The notes under the pieces: model-generated
What the model saw: only the letters and a program-made list of their open reading frames with translations
Told to the model about the DNA's origin: nothing
Database searches by the model: none
From: Lachnospiraceae bacterium UBA2734
GTDB lineage: Bacteria; Bacillota; Clostridia; Lachnospirales; Lachnospiraceae
DNA length: 39,771 nt
NCBI GenBank assembly: GCA_002353635.1
Contig: DEKA01000011.1
Location: 1-39,771, forward strand
Reading direction: 5' to 3'
Shown here: positions 15,158 through 23,678 of the stretch, in pieces
Layout: every line of letters begins with the position of its first letter
How positions within the stretch are numbered: position 1 is the first letter of the stretch
Translations under genes and position numbers: made by a program

Positions 15158-18100
15158 TCACGTCTCTGAGCTGCCCTTTCTCTTCTTCACCGTCCATGCC
15201 GCAAGGCTTGCTGCCGCGAGCAGTGCGATCCAGCCGTACATGGTCATGCTGCTGTCATCGCCGGTTCTGGGGGCTGCGGAGTTGCTGCCTGTATTCCTGG
15301 TCTCCGCATGTGCATCTGTATCATCTGTCTGCGCCACATTTGCATTGTCAGTCGATGACGGCTCCGCTTCTGCTCCAAGAGCATCTGTTGTGTCAGTCGA
15401 CTGATTCGTTGTCGTCACAGTCGATGTATTAGTGCTGCTGTTGCTCGTCTCTTCACCGCTGCCGCTGTGTCCGTGGTGATGGTGGTGGTGTGAGTCCTCT
15501 GAATCCGTGTCATCCTCATTGCCGGAGTCTCCGCCGTTTTCTGTCTGCTTCTTCTCCGTGACAGTGAGCGTGCCGTAAGCCTGTGTGATGTTGTAGTTTT
15601 CAGCCAGTGTCACCTTCTCCGCTGCATTTGCATGAAGTGCCGGGAAGATCGCATCCAGCACATTGACAATATTGGACTTCGTCGAAGCCAGCGCATTGCC
15701 ATTAAGCTTGTAGGTGAAAACATTCTGGCTCTGGCCAACTTCTGTCTGGCTGCCGGTCACTTCATACGTTGCGCCTTCGCCCTCTGCCCAGCCGTCGCCG
15801 GAAATCGTGATCTTATCTCCCGCCAACGGTGTGCCGTCATATTCCTTCGAGAGCGACTCAGAGGTCATCACAACGGTTCTGGGCGTGACGGTCAGTGTAC
15901 CTTCCTTCATCTCAATATCGTAATTGTTCTTATTGAAGCCTCTCTCCTTAGTGTAGGTAATGGTATTGGCTGCCGTACCTGCGTTCGTGATCGAACCGGT
16001 TGCCTTTACATCAGACACTTCGCCTTCAACGAATCCCCCGTCGATTGTGACATCCGATGCTATCAGGGCTGTGCCGTCGTACTTCTTCGAGGAAGAAGCC
16101 GATGTCAATGTAACCTTCTTAGGTGTTACGGTCAGTGTGCCGTCAACAAGCTTTGCATCCGCGAAACTGGATGTGACATCATTTCCATCTGCATCAAAGA
16201 TCTGATAGGAATCGATCTTGTTGTATGTGCTGCCGGCATCCGTGATATTGCCGGCTGTCGTCGCCTTGACTGTATACTTCTCAAAGCCTGCCGGGCTGGT
16301 CACTGTGAAGGTGTCGTTCAGCAGCGCCATACCATTGTATTCTCTGCTGTCGGAACCCGCCGTAATGGTAAAGGCTTCTTTCGACTTTGTGACTTTCAGT
16401 GTGCCGTAATGCTCTGTTATGACATAGTTGCTGTCGACATATGCCTTGCCCTTATCGATGGTGATCGGAGCGTTCCCGGATTCTCCTGCAGCGGTCTGAG
16501 AGCCGGCTGCTGTTACCTTATTCACTTCTCCAGCTACAAAACCATCGCCGCTGACAGTGACATCAGGCGCCGTCAGTGCCGTTCCGTCATATGATTTAGA
16601 TCCGTCCGCACTGGTCAGTGTGACTTTCCTGGGGTTAATCGTAAGTGTACCAGCAGCAGTTGTTACCTTTGCAAACTGACCAGATACATCCTCTCCTTCC
16701 TTATTCAGAATCTTCCAGGATGCTACAGGATTATTGCCCTCCTTTGACTCAGAAACGTTTGTGATGCTGCCGCCCGCTTCGCCTGATACGGTGAATCCGG
16801 ACGGAAGTCCTTTGGCCGTCAGCTCTTTTGCCGTCAGTGCAGTGCCGTTATAGGTCTTGAAAGCAGAGCCCGCTGTGATTGTAATCTCATTCGACTTGTT
16901 CTGTGTAATGGTGAGGGTGCCTTCCGCCTTCATGACCTTATAGTTATTGGCCTTGTAATCCAAAGAGGTATCATAGACGATCTCATTTTTCACCGATCCA
17001 ACCTTGGTAATGCTGCCAGTTGCACGGATATTGAAAATCTCCTCCTTACCATTTGTCTTTACGATATCACCGGTAACTTTTACATCCGGCTTCTCAAGCG
17101 GCGTGCCGTCATACTCTTTTGTCGCTGACTCTGATGTCATCGTAATCTCAGCTGGCGTGATCTGCAGTGTACCATTTACTGACGTTATAACAGATGTATC
17201 AAATTGATCTGTGACATTGCTGCCGTTCAGGGTAATCTTCACACCTGTCACTTCGTTTGCAGCCGGTCCATCGTCGACATCCTTCACAGAGCCTCTGGTG
17301 GATGCAGTTACCGTATAAGCCTTGGATGCCTCGGTAGGATAAGTCACTGTCACTTCGTGATCAGCATGATCCTTTCCGTCATATGTCCATGTCTTGCTTG
17401 GTGCTGTGACAATGAACGCCACACTCGCCTTTGTAACTGTCAGGGCACCCTCGTTCTTTGTAATCTCGTAATTATCCACCTTGAAAGCAGAACCAGGCGT
17501 GTAAGTGATGGTATTCGTAACCGAACCAATCTCTGTAATGCTGCCGGTCGCCTTGATCTCAGAGACTTCACCGCTTACAAACCCGCGGCCGCCCACAGTC
17601 ACCTCCGGCGCTGTCAGAGCAGTGCCGTCAAAGACCTTGCTGTCTGATTTGGATGTCAGTGTCACGTCGCGCTTAGTAATCTCCAGCGTTCCGTCGACAG
17701 TTGCGATCTTTGAAGTATCAAGATTCTTCGTTACATCATTTCCGGAAGCATCTGTGATCTTATAGGAAGTCACTGTGCTATTTACCTTGCCGTCGCTGAC
17801 ATCCTTGACAGAACCTTTTACCTCTGCAGTCACGGTGTACTTGTCTGCCAGAGAAGGATTCTTCCAACTTAAAGTCACATTGTTTCCTGCTGAATGCGTT
17901 TGACCGTCGTATGGCCATGTTCCTGATGGAGCAGTAATGATAAGTCCTATATCTGCTGCCACCACAGTCAGGGTACCCTCGTTCTTTGTAATCTCGTAAT
18001 TATCCACCTTGAAAGCAGAACCAGGCGTGTAAGTGATGGTATTCGTAACCGAACCAATCTCTGTAATGCTGCCGGTCGCCTTGATCTCAGAGACTTCACC

Positions 18101-21100
18101 GCTTACAAACCCGTGGCCGCCCACAGTCACATCCGGCGCTGTCAGAGCAGTGCCATCGTATGGTTTCGTCTCAGAGTCTGAGGTCAGGGTTACCTTTCTG
18201 GGTGTTACTGTCAGTGTGCCGTCTTGCAACGTTGCTTCTGCAAAATATTCAGTGACATCCTTCCCATTCGGATCCAAAATTTGATAACTCGTAACTTTAT
18301 TGGTCACAGAGCCTGCATCCGTAATAGTACCTGCTGCCGTTGCCTTAATCGTATAGTTATCGAAGCCATCCGGCTTGATCACTGTAACCGTGCTGTTGGA
18401 CAGCGCTGTGCCGTCGTATTCCTTATTGTCGGATACAGCCTGAATCGTAAAGGAAGCATTGGACTGGCTGACCGTCAGTGTGCCCTCTGTCTTCGTAATA
18501 TTGTAGTTGCTGTCTTTATATCCCGTTCCCTTATCGATGGTGATCGGGTTCTTGGAAGAACCTACCTCAGTCTGAGAACCGGTCGCATAAACCTTGCTGA
18601 CCTCTCCTTCGACAAATCCTTCGCCGCCAATGGTGACATTCGGCGCAGTCAGCGCGCCGCCATTGTAGGTTCTGGAAGCGCTGTCTGAAGTCAGCGTGAC
18701 GTTTCGCTTATTGATGGTCAGTCGGCCATCCTTCGTCACATTAACGGTCCTGCTGTAATGGCTCAGATTGTCTCCAGAAATAACGAAATCCGAAACTGCA
18801 AGACCTAATGCGTAAGTACCTGCATCCGTTCCTTTAGCTGTCTTTACCTTTGCTGCAGATTCATCCAGCTTCAGATCATCCGGCAGTGCAGAGATCGCAG
18901 AGCCGTCCAAAGTCATCTCAACAGAATAGCCGGTAACAGAATGCTCAGCGCCGTCATACGTAACTGTGTCAGTATTGCCTGTGACAGTCAGAACCAGGCT
19001 CTGCACCTTTTTCCACTGCGCATACAGCTCATTGGATCCGTTAATATCTGCCAGAATCTCTGTGCCAGCCTTGACACTTGTTCCGGAGCCGTTCCGGGCA
19101 GTATTCCACCCAGTGAAGTAATAGCCGGAAGGAACGCTGAATCCAACTGTATCGATTGCATAAGCGTTGAAGGTAACGTTATTTTCAAGTGTCTCCGACC
19201 CATTGACCGCCTGCTTCGCCGTCTTATCCGTCATTCCGGATCCAGACGGATAATTGGAATAGTAGGTCAGGCTGGTCGTCTGGTCCTTATTGCCATAAAT
19301 TGCATACAGGGTCAGATCAGAAGTAATCAGAATCTTATCGCCGGGATAGTAGATAAGGCCGCTCTTGTCCGCATCCTTCTCCGTGGACCAATACAGGAAC
19401 TGTTGTCTATCCGGCGCAGTAATACCAGAGGAAGAAGCAATTTCCGCATAAGAGCCGGATGCATAAGACTTGTCATCTTTTACTGTGCCGCTGCCGCCGT
19501 TTGTATCATAGCTTACTGTATATCTCTCCTTGCTGAGGTAATACGGATACAGCTCAATATCCTTGTAAATCTGTGTCGCGAAATTGAACGTCGTATAGGT
19601 TGTGCCGCCCTTGGATGCCCAGCCGACCCACTCCACATTATCAGGGAGCGTAACGATGTCTTTGCCATTGCCCTCGAATACGACAACGCCTTCAGCATCC
19701 TTTACCGTCGGAAGCAGGGACTGATCAATCGTCTCGCCGTAGCCGATCTCAAGTCCAATCGAAGAACCTGTGCCGTCGATGGTCAGATGCACTGTGCCGT
19801 TGTATGTCGGTGCCGCCCACTTCGCATAAAGGGTGATACCGGTTACCGGCATGGTCTGGTTGAAATCAGCCTTCTGCGTCAGCTCAGGATCTTTGTACCA
19901 GCCCTGGAAGGTGTAGTCCCTTGGAAGTCCGTCCGGGCGACCCGGTACGTAGTTCTCATAAGCAGTGAGATCAGACTCGTAAAGGACTTTTTCAGTTCTG
20001 GAAACACTGTTGTAGTTGTAGAAACTCAGCGTATAGCTGCTTCTGGTGTAGCGGATATAGAGGTTTTTATCATAATAGGAACTATTACCAGCCGATATGG
20101 AGCTCCAATCGGAACTATCCGATGCGCTGTTTCCAATATAGTAACTGCTTACTTCGAAACCAGTGTACTTATTGGTAAAAGTGAATGTCCCTCTATCATT
20201 GTACGTAGTGTTGGTTGGGTTGTCATAATCATAAGTCCCATCCAGCCCCTGCTTGTAATGATTAATGGTAAGGCTGCCCTTTGAGCTATAGCGGTAAACG
20301 TCTATACTGGTGCTGCTGCCATATTCAGACAAGCTATCAAAGATAAATGCATCCAGAAAAGTCAGCTGGTTTGTCTTAGCTTTATTAAACCAACCATACC
20401 TATACTCTGTCGGCCAGGTATACCCATTCTGTGCCAGCGTCTGTCCGTAAAGGCCTGTATAAGTTTCTTCCTTTGTCCACCAGCCGTCGCCCCACCAATT
20501 TTTCTCATAAACATAGAAGTTAATCGACAGCAGATTCCTGTCATAATAGACATTCAGAACTGTCGTCCCATCTCCCTTAATCGTCACGGGAGAGGATTTG
20601 GAGGAGTTAAATTTGAAACCAGTGTAGCCCTTATTCTGATCCGAATAGTTGACAGATGCCTGCGCGCCGGTCGTCCCCTGTCTGGTCTCGGACCCCGCAT
20701 AGCCATAGGTCTTCTCATCATCCGATGCGTTCTTGCTGTCGGACACGTGCTGCTGCCAGAAGATGACAGTGTATTTCGTATCTTTTTTGGCAGACCACAC
20801 CGCATAAATCGTCGTATTGCTGCTGAGTCTCCCGCCGAACGTAAAGTCTGCCGATGTGGAGCCTTCCTCAGAAGACCACCCCTCAAATGTATATCCATTC
20901 CTTGCAGGTGCAGCGGGCTCAACAGTCTCATCCTCAGCCGCCACGAATGCCGGCTCGATGTAAGTCGCGCCGTCTCCAGTGGAGAAGGTCAGGTAATGGC
21001 CTGCTTCCACCTTCGGGTACAGCGTCACATCAGAATCCGTCAGAGTGACTTCGCTGACCTCATTCGTGAGCTCCTTATCCGTGTACCATCCTGTCACAGA

Positions 21101-22792
21101 CTCCTCGGAGCCCAGCGGAATGGAAATGTCAGAGACAGAAATCTTATCTCCGGAGACGCCTTCCTTCGTCTGGTAAACGCGCCCGTAGTTGTCCATGAAG
21201 AAGACATACAGCTTCTGCTCAAAGACAGGATATAAGCTGTACGACGTATTGGTGACTTCACTGACTGTCGTCTTCTCAAAGGGCTTCATATCCACTGTGC
21301 CGGAGCCCTTTGTATACGTCCAGCCTTTGAAAATATATCCGTCCTTCTCAGGTGTTGCCGGAGAGGTCAGTGTTTCTCCGCTCTTCACCTTCTGTGTGGA
21401 CAGAACTGTCGTATTGTCGGCGCCGTAGAATGTATACGTTGCCACAGCGGGCTGCTGCGAATCACCTTCACCGATGATGACATAGATGGAGAACGTATCC
21501 GCCTCGAAGGAAGCACCGTCCGCGCTGGCACTGGCCACCTTGGAGACATTGCCGCTGTCGTCAATATGAAGGACCTTGTGGTTATCGCCGTCAAGCGTCC
21601 TTGTTGTGTCCATGCTGACAGAGATGTCCTTTAAAGGCTCGATCTCATTGCCGTCCTTATCCGTGAAAGTGATATCAACCGCAACGGCATCGACAACCTC
21701 CCTGTCGCCGCCGACAATGTCCTGCACATCATAGTTGTTCAGAATGCTGTTCTTCGATACCGGACGAAGATGCATGGATGTGCCTTCGGGAAAGCTTCCT
21801 TCCTCCGCATGCACACTTACGCGCACGCCGGACGCCTTGCCCTCAAAGTCCTGCGCCGGCATGGAAGTCTCTTTTTCTTCTTTCTCAAAATGAGCTGAGT
21901 AGCTGACCTTACCCGCTGTGCCCTCATTTAGATCAGGCGTAAAGGATGCACTGTCACTTACCTTCTGTCCATCCTCATCTGTCCACCCTGTGAAAAAGTA
22001 GCCGTCATCAGCAACTGCTTCAGATCCCTCCGGCTTTTCGCCATTTGCGAGATCCACAGTCTCAGTAGACCTGGTGACGCTTCCGCCGTTCTCTGCAGAA
22101 TACTCCACCTTGATCAGATGAGACTCTTCTTCTGAGCTCTCTGCCGCAACTTCTTCAGCTATCGTACTCTCAGCTGCGGCAGCTTCTGTCACAGCCTCTG
22201 TGCTGGCTATCACTCCCTCGCTGGAAGCGTCTGCAGCATCTGTTGTTCCTGTCTGTGCAGATTCGGAAGACTCTGTATCTGCAGCAGATGAACTGTTCTC
22301 ATCGGCAGACTCTGTTCCATCCGCATTATCAGAAGATTTCTGCGCGGAGTTCTCATCTGTGCTGTTCGAAGACTGTCCCTCCTGATCAGTTGTCTGCTCA
22401 TCCGACTTGGCGTCTTCTGCAACATTATCCTGTGCTTCAGACTCTTCCTTAGCAGAAGACTCTTGTGTATTATCCGCAGAGGTCTCCTGCTCATTCTGCT
22501 CAGAAGCGCTCTCCTGAACCGCAGCCTCCTCATCAGAGCTGCTCTGTTCGTCGGAGGCTGACGCTTCCTCATTATTATCCTCAGCACTCTCTTCCTCCGG
22601 AATTGCCTCCCAGAGAGAATCCTCTTCTGCGCTGTCCTCTTCCTGAGCGCTATCCTCTTCCCGGCTGAGTGCTTCCGCCTCTTCGCCGTCTGCCGCATAG
22701 ATTGTCAGCTGCGGCAGAGTGCCTGCAAAATTCGACAGAATGAGCACAACAGCAAGGAGTACAGCCATAATGCTTCTTCTATACCTTTTCAT
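15158..22792 (-). CDS. Giant cell-surface adhesin with InlB-like and MBG-like repeats
   Basis: A 2544-residue secreted protein. The signal peptide is at 1-34 (VLLAVVLILSNFAGTL, cut near IYAA). Residues 35-225 are an acidic Ser/Glu/Asp/Ala-rich stalk. About eleven InlB/Listeria-Bacteroides-type beta repeats follow to about 1265 (GYFFTGW, GYIFKGW, GYTFEGW, YTFQGWYKDPELTQKADF), interrupted near 300-450 by a domain of another type. Residues 1265-2415 hold 13 MBG-like repeats with YDGTAL and GTLTV signatures. The end has a natural poly-His tract at 2435, a Ser/Thr linker, APRTGDD at 2507 in place of LPxTG, a hydrophobic helix and a basic tail: a sortase-type signal with Ala for Leu. AGGAGGG lies 9 bases before the ATG. 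Adhesion to host or mucus is likely but inferred. Confidence 0.9.
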   Translation of the reverse strand: MKRYRRSIMAVLLAVVLILSNFAGTLPQLTIYAADGEEAEALSREEDSAQEEDSAEEDSLWEAIPEEESAEDNNEEASASDEQSSSDEEAAVQESASEQNEQETSADNTQESSAKEESEAQDNVAEDAKSDEQTTDQEGQSSNSTDENSAQKSSDNADGTESADENSSSAADTESSESAQTGTTDAADASSEGVIASTEAVTEAAAAESTIAEEVAAESSEEESHLIKVEYSAENGGSVTRSTETVDLANGEKPEGSEAVADDGYFFTGWTDEDGQKVSDSASFTPDLNEGTAGKVSYSAHFEKEEKETSMPAQDFEGKASGVRVSVHAEEGSFPEGTSMHLRPVSKNSILNNYDVQDIVGGDREVVDAVAVDITFTDKDGNEIEPLKDISVSMDTTRTLDGDNHKVLHIDDSGNVSKVASASADGASFEADTFSIYVIIGEGDSQQPAVATYTFYGADNTTVLSTQKVKSGETLTSPATPEKDGYIFKGWTYTKGSGTVDMKPFEKTTVSEVTNTSYSLYPVFEQKLYVFFMDNYGRVYQTKEGVSGDKISVSDISIPLGSEESVTGWYTDKELTNEVSEVTLTDSDVTLYPKVEAGHYLTFSTGDGATYIEPAFVAAEDETVEPAAPARNGYTFEGWSSEEGSTSADFTFGGRLSSNTTIYAVWSAKKDTKYTVIFWQQHVSDSKNASDDEKTYGYAGSETRQGTTGAQASVNYSDQNKGYTGFKFNSSKSSPVTIKGDGTTVLNVYYDRNLLSINFYVYEKNWWGDGWWTKEETYTGLYGQTLAQNGYTWPTEYRYGWFNKAKTNQLTFLDAFIFDSLSEYGSSTSIDVYRYSSKGSLTINHYKQGLDGTYDYDNPTNTTYNDRGTFTFTNKYTGFEVSSYYIGNSASDSSDWSSISAGNSSYYDKNLYIRYTRSSYTLSFYNYNSVSRTEKVLYESDLTAYENYVPGRPDGLPRDYTFQGWYKDPELTQKADFNQTMPVTGITLYAKWAAPTYNGTVHLTIDGTGSSIGLEIGYGETIDQSLLPTVKDAEGVVVFEGNGKDIVTLPDNVEWVGWASKGGTTYTTFNFATQIYKDIELYPYYLSKERYTVSYDTNGGSGTVKDDKSYASGSYAEIASSSGITAPDRQQFLYWSTEKDADKSGLIYYPGDKILITSDLTLYAIYGNKDQTTSLTYYSNYPSGSGMTDKTAKQAVNGSETLENNVTFNAYAIDTVGFSVPSGYYFTGWNTARNGSGTSVKAGTEILADINGSNELYAQWKKVQSLVLTVTGNTDTVTYDGAEHSVTGYSVEMTLDGSAISALPDDLKLDESAAKVKTAKGTDAGTYALGLAVSDFVISGDNLSHYSRTVNVTKDGRLTINKRNVTLTSDSASRTYNGGALTAPNVTIGGEGFVEGEVSKVYATGSQTEVGSSKNPITIDKGTGYKDSNYNITKTEGTLTVSQSNASFTIQAVSDNKEYDGTALSNSTVTVIKPDGFDNYTIKATAAGTITDAGSVTNKVTSYQILDPNGKDVTEYFAEATLQDGTLTVTPRKVTLTSDSETKPYDGTALTAPDVTVGGHGFVSGEVSEIKATGSITEIGSVTNTITYTPGSAFKVDNYEITKNEGTLTVVAADIGLIITAPSGTWPYDGQTHSAGNNVTLSWKNPSLADKYTVTAEVKGSVKDVSDGKVNSTVTSYKITDASGNDVTKNLDTSKIATVDGTLEITKRDVTLTSKSDSKVFDGTALTAPEVTVGGRGFVSGEVSEIKATGSITEIGSVTNTITYTPGSAFKVDNYEITKNEGALTVTKASVAFIVTAPSKTWTYDGKDHADHEVTVTYPTEASKAYTVTASTRGSVKDVDDGPAANEVTGVKITLNGSNVTDQFDTSVITSVNGTLQITPAEITMTSESATKEYDGTPLEKPDVKVTGDIVKTNGKEEIFNIRATGSITKVGSVKNEIVYDTSLDYKANNYKVMKAEGTLTITQNKSNEITITAGSAFKTYNGTALTAKELTAKGLPSGFTVSGEAGGSITNVSESKEGNNPVASWKILNKEGEDVSGQFAKVTTAAGTLTINPRKVTLTSADGSKSYDGTALTAPDVTVSGDGFVAGEVNKVTAAGSQTAAGESGNAPITIDKGKAYVDSNYVITEHYGTLKVTKSKEAFTITAGSDSREYNGMALLNDTFTVTSPAGFEKYTVKATTAGNITDAGSTYNKIDSYQIFDADGNDVTSSFADAKLVDGTLTVTPKKVTLTSASSSKKYDGTALIASDVTIDGGFVEGEVSDVKATGSITNAGTAANTITYTKERGFNKNNYDIEMKEGTLTVTPRTVVMTSESLSKEYDGTPLAGDKITISGDGWAEGEGATYEVTGSQTEVGQSQNVFTYKLNGNALASTKSNIVNVLDAIFPALHANAAEKVTLAENYNITQAYGTLTVTEKKQTENGGDSGNEDDTDSEDSHHHHHHGHSGSGEETSNSSTNTSTVTTTNQSTDTTDALGAEAEPSSTDNANVAQTDDTDAHAETRNTGSNSAAPRTGDDSSMTMYGWIALLAAASLAAWTVKKRKGSSET
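17447..17585 (-). repeat. 139-base perfect direct repeat, copy 1
   Basis: Identical base for base to 17975-18113, with good similarity continuing on the right flank to about 17627. It encodes part of a type A repeat including GFVSGEVSEIKATGSITEIG. The 528-base offset equals 176 codons, so recombination between copies keeps the frame. Confidence 0.95.
17975..18113 (-). repeat. 139-base perfect direct repeat, copy 2
   Basis: Second copy of the 17447-17585 sequence, inside the preceding type A unit of the adhesin. Neighbouring type A units differ at many bases, so this pair results from recent duplication or gene conversion. Confidence 0.95.
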
Positions 22793-22842
22793 AAATAAAA
22801 ACCCTCCTATCGCTAACTAATTCAATTTTAGCTGTGCCGAAT

Positions 22843-23067
22843 TTCATTACAGGTACCGATTCTGCGCAGGAAAGAACAAAATTGGTACTTGACAAATCTG
22901 CAAATACATGAAATTCAGCTCCGAAATGTCGGCTGCAATCAGTCAGCAAGGAGGGCTGGAAAATTACACTATGGAATGTTGAAAACGCAGTTGAGCGAAT
23001 TCGTGATGATATGAAAAAAGCCGGCATTCCTGTAGAAAATATGCAGAAATCCGGCATTAGAGCATGA
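22843..23067 (+). other. Possible remnant coding fragments on the plus strand
   Basis: Short reading frames without a clear gene: one ending in QERTKLVLDKSANT, a second starting at an ATG overlapping its stop (MKFSSEMSAAISQQGGLENY), and a third ending VENAVERIRDDMKKAGIPVE just before 23068. They read like pieces of a real protein broken by shifts, but I cannot name a family and chance is possible. The same stretch holds the adhesin gene's upstream region, where no clear promoter was found. Confidence 0.25.
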
Positions 23068-23069
23068 TG

Positions 23070-23379
23070 TCAGATTCCGCTCCTTCGAATCACGGTCATG
23101 ACGCGGTCCTTGGTCGCACTTATTTTCACAGGGCCGTAGATGCGGCTGTCTTCCGCTGTGGTGCGGTTGTCTCCAAGAACGAATACTTCGCCCTCTCCTA
23201 CCGTCACAGGGAAGGTAATACCGTCTTTATAAGGGAGCGTGTTAGTGTAGATGTCGTCCTCAATCTGCTTGGAGCCGTTAATAATAAGAGCTCCGTCTGG
23301 CAGCCATCGCGCTAAATGAGCTTCCGATCATCGATACTGTGAGGATTGCGGTCATCAGCAATCTTTTGAACTTAGTCAT
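23070..23379 (-). pseudogene. Signal peptidase I remnant joined to an unrelated signal-peptide start
   Basis: A good ribosome site (GGGGAG) and ATG at 23379 open a typical secretion signal, MTKFKRLLMTAILTVSMIGS and then SFSAMAA, which stops after about 33 codons. From 23297 another frame encodes about 75 residues of the C-terminal half of a type I signal peptidase: LPDGALIINGSKQIEDDIY and the conserved box VLGDNRTTAEDSRIYGPV, stop at 23070. The catalytic Ser and Lys, which lie N-terminal of this part, are gone, so it cannot be active. In intact pilus loci a dedicated signal peptidase sits beside the pilin genes. The arrangement suggests an internal deletion that fused the start of a pilin-like gene to the end of the peptidase gene. 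Confidence 0.8.
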
Positions 23380-23678
23380 AATGATGTATCTCCCCGACAC
23401 CGTGTGATAATTGTTTCCTGTTATTGCCTTATCTCGTTTCTCATCCGCTGGCTTACTTTCGTAAGGAATGATATTGGAATGCCCTATTTTCCAAAAACTC
23501 TTTCTAAACTCCCTCTTCCCGAAGCAGCCATTAAATAAATGGTAAAAACTGCAATGGTTGGATGAGAAATCAGATCAGGAAACAACAGGTCATGAAATGC
23601 AGAGATTTCTCCAGGCCGGAGGAGCGACCTTCGGCCCGGAAGAATGATTTTGCACTGTTTTCTCAGCTGAATCAGTAA
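23380..23678. other. Gap without a recognisable gene; weak CodY-like site
   Basis: About 300 bases between the signal-peptidase remnant and the pilin pseudogene. On the plus strand a frame reads DQETTGHEMQRFLQAGG and then ATFGPEE before a stop, possibly a fragment, family unknown. On the minus strand 23485-23499 reads AGTTTTTGGAAAATA, three mismatches from the CodY consensus AATTTTCWGAAAATT. Confidence 0.3.

Larger units (their letters stand above)
15550..18995 (-). repeat. Thirteen tandem MBG-like repeats, alternating two subtypes
   Basis: Within the giant adhesin, units of about 75-90 residues each carry a YDG/YNG motif and end in GTLTV or a variant. Type A (VTLTS..., YDGTALTAPDVTV, GFVxGEV, NYxITKxEGTLTV) alternates with type B (xITAxS, YDGTAL, YQIxDxxGxDVT, DGTLTV), so the basic period is an A+B pair of about 165-176 residues. 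Confidence 0.85.

Noticed and set aside
15158..18995. Repeat arrangement considered as a CRISPR array
   Set aside because: The repeats are coding, diverged, 225-270 bases long and in frame with the adhesin; there are no short identical repeats with unique spacers and no cas genes.
18941..20284. Plus-strand open frame of 447 codons
   Set aside because: Lies wholly antisense to the giant adhesin, whose domains are clear in the minus frame; no family resemblance or ribosome site.
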